From positions 724,001 to 788,000 of the forward strand of contig NZ_CP047095.1 in the NCBI RefSeq assembly GCF_009806575.1: 64,000 nt of DNA, read 5' to 3'. Positions 60,509-64,000 of this stretch are shown piece after piece; position 1 is the stretch's first letter, and every line of letters begins with the position of its first letter. A model generated the notes under the pieces. It was not told the DNA's origin. It ran no database searches and was given only the letters and a program-made list of their open reading frames with translations. The position numbers were made by a program, and so were the translations under genes. This DNA is from Rossellomorea marisflavi (lineage in GTDB: Bacteria > Bacillota > Bacilli > Bacillales > Bacillaceae_B).

Positions 60509-60536
60509 GGAAACTTAATCCTCTTGTGTACGTATA
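60509..60536 (+). promoter_or_regulatory. SigW-like ECF promoter of the lipoprotein at 60556
   Basis: GGAAAC, 16-base spacer, CGTATA, matching the SigW type (TGAAAC-N16-CGTA) except the first base. Confidence 0.55.
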
Positions 60537-60555
60537 AGAAAGTGGAGGTGCCGCT

Positions 60556-60996
60556 ATGAAAAAGATCCTGTTTGCAGTCTCGATGAGTATTATACTCGCC
60601 AGTTGTCAGAAGGAAACGGCCGCCCCTGTTCTGTACGATCCTCCGGCGTCGAACATGGAGAACGGGCTGATTGATTTCAAAGAGTGGGAAGGGCTCCATC
60701 TTTCTAAGCCGGGAGTCGATTCAAGGATTAATGAGGACGATGCGCTCATGATCCAAGCGGTCCAGGAAGTGTTCGCTAGTGCTGTGAAGGTTGAGGGGCT
60801 GGCCCATCTTGAAGATCCGGATTTTATCATGGAGGTGGATGCTGCGAACGGTGAACAGCAAAAGCTTCTTCTTTGGTTGGGTGATGAAGGGGAGGAGAGT
60901 CGGGTAAAGAAGTCGAAGGATTCAAACGCTGTTTATTCACTTGATGAGAAATGGACGGATAGGCTGAGGCAGTTGGTAGGCAATGAGCATGAATAG
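60556..60996 (+). CDS. lipoprotein of unknown function
   Basis: 146 residues. Lipobox LASC near residue 16; the mature domain has VLYDPPASNMENGLIDFKEWEGLHLSKPG and FIMEVDAANGEQQKLLLWLGDEGEESRV, a fold found in small surface lipoproteins that report on envelope state; not assigned to a family. GGAGGTGCC precedes ATG. Possible SigW-like promoter just upstream. Confidence 0.7.
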   Translation: MKKILFAVSMSIILASCQKETAAPVLYDPPASNMENGLIDFKEWEGLHLSKPGVDSRINEDDALMIQAVQEVFASAVKVEGLAHLEDPDFIMEVDAANGEQQKLLLWLGDEGEESRVKKSKDSNAVYSLDEKWTDRLRQLVGNEHE

Positions 60997-61035
60997 GGCG
61001 TGTTTATATAAAAAGGATACGAGGTGAACTTGAGT

Positions 61036-61572
61036 ATGTTTATTCAAATGTCAGGATTTCCAGGGTCGGGGAAGTCAACCCTTGCCCGTGAGATAGGAAA
61101 AAGAACAGGTGCGGTCATCGTGGATCATGACGTCACGAAATCAGCTCTGATGGAAAAGGTGGAAAATGAACTTACCCATGATACAGCAGGGCGAGTATCA
61201 TATCACTTGGACTGGTCCATCAGTGAGTCGTTGCTCGTGCAAGGACATAGTGTGATCTTTGATAGCCCTTGTCTCTATGATGAGATTGTAGAGAAGGGGA
61301 CGCTCCTTGCTGAAAAATACGGAATTCCATATAAATATATTGAGTGTGTGGTGCATGATTTTACCCTGATCAATGAGCGTTTGAGGGAAAGGGAGCGGAT
61401 GCCGAGCCAAATCAAAGAGGTGAAATCCGAAGAAGCATTCCGGAAAACGGTGTTGAACAGTAAAAAGCCCGATGGCCTCCCGTGCCTACAGATAGATACT
61501 TCTTCTAACATCACGTCTTATATTACAAGGGTCATTCGATACCTTGAGAATGGAGAAGGGGGAGCGGAATGA
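61036..61572 (+). CDS. P-loop kinase (AAA family)
   Basis: 178 residues. Walker A GFPGSGKST at 7-15; DHDVTKSAL and the lid-like RERERMPSQIKEVKSEEAFRKTV suggest a small-molecule kinase related to gluconate or nucleoside kinases. ATG 61036 preferred (GAGGTGA nine bases upstream); GTG 61024 lies in that site. Overlaps the next gene by four bases (ATGA). Confidence 0.82.
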   Translation: MFIQMSGFPGSGKSTLAREIGKRTGAVIVDHDVTKSALMEKVENELTHDTAGRVSYHLDWSISESLLVQGHSVIFDSPCLYDEIVEKGTLLAEKYGIPYKYIECVVHDFTLINERLRERERMPSQIKEVKSEEAFRKTVLNSKKPDGLPCLQIDTSSNITSYITRVIRYLENGEGGAE

Positions 61573-62534
61573 AGAAGATCTATTGGACGATTGCTATATG
61601 TACCCTGCTCCTAGCACTCACGGGCTGTTCAGATGACAAAGAAGAAGAGGCGTTCAAGAGCGAAGAAACGATTACATACAAAGAACAAGAAATAAAGGTT
61701 CACTATTACTACAATGAGATGGCAGATTATATCGAAAGTGTACGTGACAATCCTGATCAGGATAAAGAGACGCTTTACATACAGAAGGTCAAGAAAGCGA
61801 TGGTTGAGCACGGTGAGGCGGATGATCCGACTATAATGAAAATGATTGGTTATGAATTTTTACAGGCTCCGCGAGACCTAGATACAATGGAGGAAGACCT
61901 GCAGGTATTAAAGGGAAAACAGGACACCATCCACTCGAGCATGAAGAAAGCCATGGAGAAGTCTATCGAAGTTCTTCCCGGTGGTAATAAAACCATTTAC
62001 GTGGTTCCTTCCAGTTCTGAATTCAAATCTAACACAAATCTTATGAACGGTGTATATGGTGTGGTGTACGGTGAGTATGCCATCCTCATCCTGATCGATC
62101 CTGCTTTCAACGTGGAAAATCTTGAATATACAATCGCTCATGAGTATCATCATACCGTCAATTTCGAGACCCATAAATCAGAGCGAAAATCGAACTTGGA
62201 TGGTGTCGTCGTTGAAGGAAAGGCAGATGCATTTGCTAAGCAAATCTATCCCGATGTGGAAATTCCATCGGTGGACAGGTTACATCCAAATAAAGAAAAA
62301 ATGGTGTGGGATATGATTTCAGAGAATCCCGATACCTATAATCAAGAGCTCTATGATGAAACTTTTTTTGGAAGTCGCGAAAAGAAGATCCCGATGTGGT
62401 CCAACTACCGTGTCGGCCTTCAAATCATGGATGCATTTCTTGAGAAGAATCCCGAGGTCCCCATACCGGAATGGACATCTATGACTACAGCGGAAATCTT
62501 GGAGAGAGGGAAGTATGCGGAGAAGTTTGAATAG
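61569..62534 (+). CDS. lipoprotein zinc protease, DUF2268 family
   Basis: 321 residues. Lipobox LTGC near residue 20. The mature domain holds HEYHH (His191, Glu192, His195) and EGKADAFAKQIYP as the downstream third ligand, the DUF2268 gluzincin arrangement. Secreted and membrane-tethered metalloprotease, probably acting at the cell surface. Overlaps the kinase gene, so cotranscribed. Confidence 0.88.
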   Translation: MKKIYWTIAICTLLLALTGCSDDKEEEAFKSEETITYKEQEIKVHYYYNEMADYIESVRDNPDQDKETLYIQKVKKAMVEHGEADDPTIMKMIGYEFLQAPRDLDTMEEDLQVLKGKQDTIHSSMKKAMEKSIEVLPGGNKTIYVVPSSSEFKSNTNLMNGVYGVVYGEYAILILIDPAFNVENLEYTIAHEYHHTVNFETHKSERKSNLDGVVVEGKADAFAKQIYPDVEIPSVDRLHPNKEKMVWDMISENPDTYNQELYDETFFGSREKKIPMWSNYRVGLQIMDAFLEKNPEVPIPEWTSMTTAEILERGKYAEKFE

Positions 62535-62575
62535 GACACGCGCTGTCATCACATTTTGATAAAGGAGCGTCTGGC

Positions 62576-63319
62576 ATGATCGAGAAGATTGAAAGTCTGG
62601 TAGGTCCCATCTTGCGACATCTACTCCTTGAAGAACAGGGCTGCACGTCTGAAGTGAGCCGGATTGAAACCGGGGAAGGGACGTTCATTTTGAAGAAGGC
62701 GTCTCTACCACGCTACCGAAACTGGTTAAAGAAAGAGGCGCAGGTGCTACAACGCGTTCAGGGATATGTCGCGGTGCCTGGATTCATAGGGTTTTGGGAG
62801 AGTGAACGAGACAGCTATCTTCTAATGGAATACATAGAGGGGATCTCCCTAACATCGGCGTTAAAGAGAGCCAACGATGGCGAGGAACGCCTTGTGCTAA
62901 TCAGGAGTTTCGGAGATTTCCTTCATCGCTTCCATGAAAGAGCGCCACTAGTAGGGGGTGAGAAAGGTGATTGGCTGGAGCGGGTATGGCAAGAGGCGGA
63001 GCCGTATGTCAGGGCAGGTGAGACGGATGGGGATAAAGCGCTTTCGGAACAATTAAAGGAGGAGAGGCCGGCTTCGGTCAACCCCACGATGATCCACGGG
63101 GACTGCAATCCCGATAATGTGCTCGTGGTGGACGGTGAGGTGAACTGCTTAATCGATGTGTCCGGTATGACGGTGGGAGATCCACGTTATGATGAGTCCC
63201 TAGCGATCGGGAAGTTCACGGGGGAAGAGAGGGATGCCTTTTATGAGGGATATAAGCGATACCGGGTGTCGGATGAGGAGTTCACGTACTTTTATCATGG
63301 AATGTATGAGTTGTTTTAG
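62576..63319 (+). CDS. aminoglycoside phosphotransferase (APH)-family kinase
   Basis: 247 residues. Brenner-type loop HGDCNPDN (His174-Asn181) with catalytic Asp176, metal-binding LIDVSGMTVGDPRYDESLA, and Lys in FILKKASLPRYRNWLKKE. Phosphorylates an aminoglycoside, small sugar, thiamine-like or protein substrate. AAAGGAGCG before ATG. Follows the DUF2268 protease by 41 bases. Confidence 0.87.
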   Translation: MIEKIESLVGPILRHLLLEEQGCTSEVSRIETGEGTFILKKASLPRYRNWLKKEAQVLQRVQGYVAVPGFIGFWESERDSYLLMEYIEGISLTSALKRANDGEERLVLIRSFGDFLHRFHERAPLVGGEKGDWLERVWQEAEPYVRAGETDGDKALSEQLKEERPASVNPTMIHGDCNPDNVLVVDGEVNCLIDVSGMTVGDPRYDESLAIGKFTGEERDAFYEGYKRYRVSDEEFTYFYHGMYELF

Positions 63320-63322
63320 AAA

Positions 63323-63365
63323 AAGCCTTGGCCCTTCCTTAAGAGGAAAGCCAAGGCTTATTTTA
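63323..63365. terminator. intrinsic terminator, bidirectional
   Basis: Stem AAGCCTTGGC / GCCAAGGCTT, ten bp, 17-base loop, T-rich ends on both strands; the bstA stop lies at its edge. Confidence 0.85.
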
Positions 63366-63872
63366 GTTTTGGAGCGCATGCTGGATATGAGCCAGGTGAT
63401 GATTCCCATGCCAGGCATAGATTCCGATGTTCACGGCAAGGGCCACGCTCCCAGAGTCAGGGTGGACGAAGGTCCGCGCGAGCAGTTCTTCCGTCAAGCT
63501 TTCTAAAAGAATGACCCATCGTTCGTGCAGGGAGGAGATGATCGTCAAGGATGATGCGATGGGAGAGCGGGAATCAGGGAGCTCGGCCCATTTATCCTCG
63601 TCATAGGGACGGATGGTCGGGTTCTCTTCCGTCAGGGCGAGTTTGAATCGTATGTAGGCGTTCATATGACTGTCGGCAACATGGTGGACGACCTGGCGGA
63701 TGGTCCAGCCCCCTTCACGGTAAGTCTTATCCAAGTCCTCGTCGCTTAGATTCCTTACTGTTTCTAGCAGTCTTGCAGGAAACGTGCGGATCTCTTCAAT
63801 CCATTGGTGAATTCGGTCGGCTGATAGATGGTTAGGTGTTTCGAACTCCCCGATGGGATAGCGCTCATTCAT
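63363..63872 (-). CDS. bstA: bacillithiol S-transferase / DinB-family metal enzyme, BstA (YfiT)
   Basis: 169 residues. DinB four-helix bundle with metal ligands in HHVADSHMNAY (His about 65) and AWHGNHHLAHI near the C-terminus, as in YfiT of B. subtilis, which was shown to transfer bacillithiol to electrophiles. The N-terminus MNERYPIGEF also matches. AGGAGGAATGAAG precedes ATG. Confidence 0.92.
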   Translation of the reverse strand: MNERYPIGEFETPNHLSADRIHQWIEEIRTFPARLLETVRNLSDEDLDKTYREGGWTIRQVVHHVADSHMNAYIRFKLALTEENPTIRPYDEDKWAELPDSRSPIASSLTIISSLHERWVILLESLTEELLARTFVHPDSGSVALAVNIGIYAWHGNHHLAHIQHALQN

Positions 63873-63884
63873 TCTTCATTCCTC

Positions 63885-64000
63885 CTATGATAAGAAAAAG
63901 ATTTTTGCCTGTTTGATGACGACATCTTGTAAGACGAGAAACAGCGCCCATCCTGCGAATCCAAGCCCAATTGCTGTGAAAAGATGAAGGGAGTGCTGGA
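63885..64000 (-). CDS. C-terminus of a membrane protein, cut by window edge
   Basis: 38 residues visible: a hydrophobic helix GLGFAGWALFLVLQDVVIKQAKIFFLS ending at a TAG at 63885-63887, immediately before the bstA ribosome binding site, so bstA may be cotranscribed. Too little is left to assign a family. Confidence 0.6.
   Translation of the reverse strand, partial: QHSLHLFTAIGLGFAGWALFLVLQDVVIKQAKIFFLS

Noticed and set aside
1-64000. CRISPR arrays, tRNA or rRNA genes, IS elements, prophage
   Set aside because: No regular direct repeats, no cloverleaf or rRNA segment and no transposase or phage gene were found by reading both strands.

Overview
The window reads as a chromosomal segment of a Bacillus-like Firmicute. 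Evidence: strong AGGAGG-type ribosome binding sites with many GTG/TTG starts, U-tailed intrinsic terminators, sigma-A promoters, a cre-like site, a Fur box, many lipoproteins, and gene pairs familiar from Bacillus subtilis (YfjP/YfjO-like, YwnA/YwnB, YcxC/YcxD-like, PaiB, YdhK, YezG, BstA). Base composition near 50% G+C fits a marine or soil Bacillus relative such as Rossellomorea better than B. subtilis itself; that is inference. No rRNA, tRNA, IS element, prophage or CRISPR array was seen.

Layout. 0-5 kb: truncated KAS III gene, NUDIX hydrolase with two tandem paralogous membrane proteins, then a DNA glycosylase plus RNA m5U methyltransferase pair. 5-11 kb: an ECF sigma/DUF4179 operon and small enzymes; three genes here are each broken by one missing base in a C5 or G5 run. 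11-25 kb: histidine phosphatase, a large methyltransferase with an unexplained N-terminal half, an orphan ABC permease pair, a MocR/EamA divergon, GNAT acetyltransferases, a second ECF sigma/anti-sigma pair, several lipoproteins and an orphan YezG-type immunity gene.

25-34 kb: a fructan or fructo-oligosaccharide locus (LacI regulator, sugar-binding lipoprotein, two permeases, two intracellular GH32 enzymes) with LacI-type operators and a cre-like site. 34-42 kb: Rrf2/YwnB pair with three matching palindromes, ArsR/MFS pair with a shared operator, and a Fur-controlled ferric iron ABC transporter. 42-52 kb: PaiB, YdhK, a third ECF sigma/anti-sigma operon whose promoter motif recurs upstream of two lipoprotein genes (a probable small regulon), a VanZ-like protein, an Fe-alcohol dehydrogenase and small membrane proteins. 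52-64 kb: a LacI/HAD phosphatase divergon, a NERD-UvrD helicase facing a DnaQ-BRCT protein, more lipoproteins, a kinase/lipoprotein-protease/APH run, BstA and a truncated membrane gene.

The region is mainly accessory cell-envelope, stress and nutrient-uptake functions. No obvious large new system is present. The most interesting signals are the inferred ECF regulon, the homopolymer frameshifts, the GH32 paralogue with Glu at the nucleophile position, the methyltransferase of unknown role, the NERD helicase, and a decayed copy of an HD-hydrolase gene at the edge of the fructan locus.
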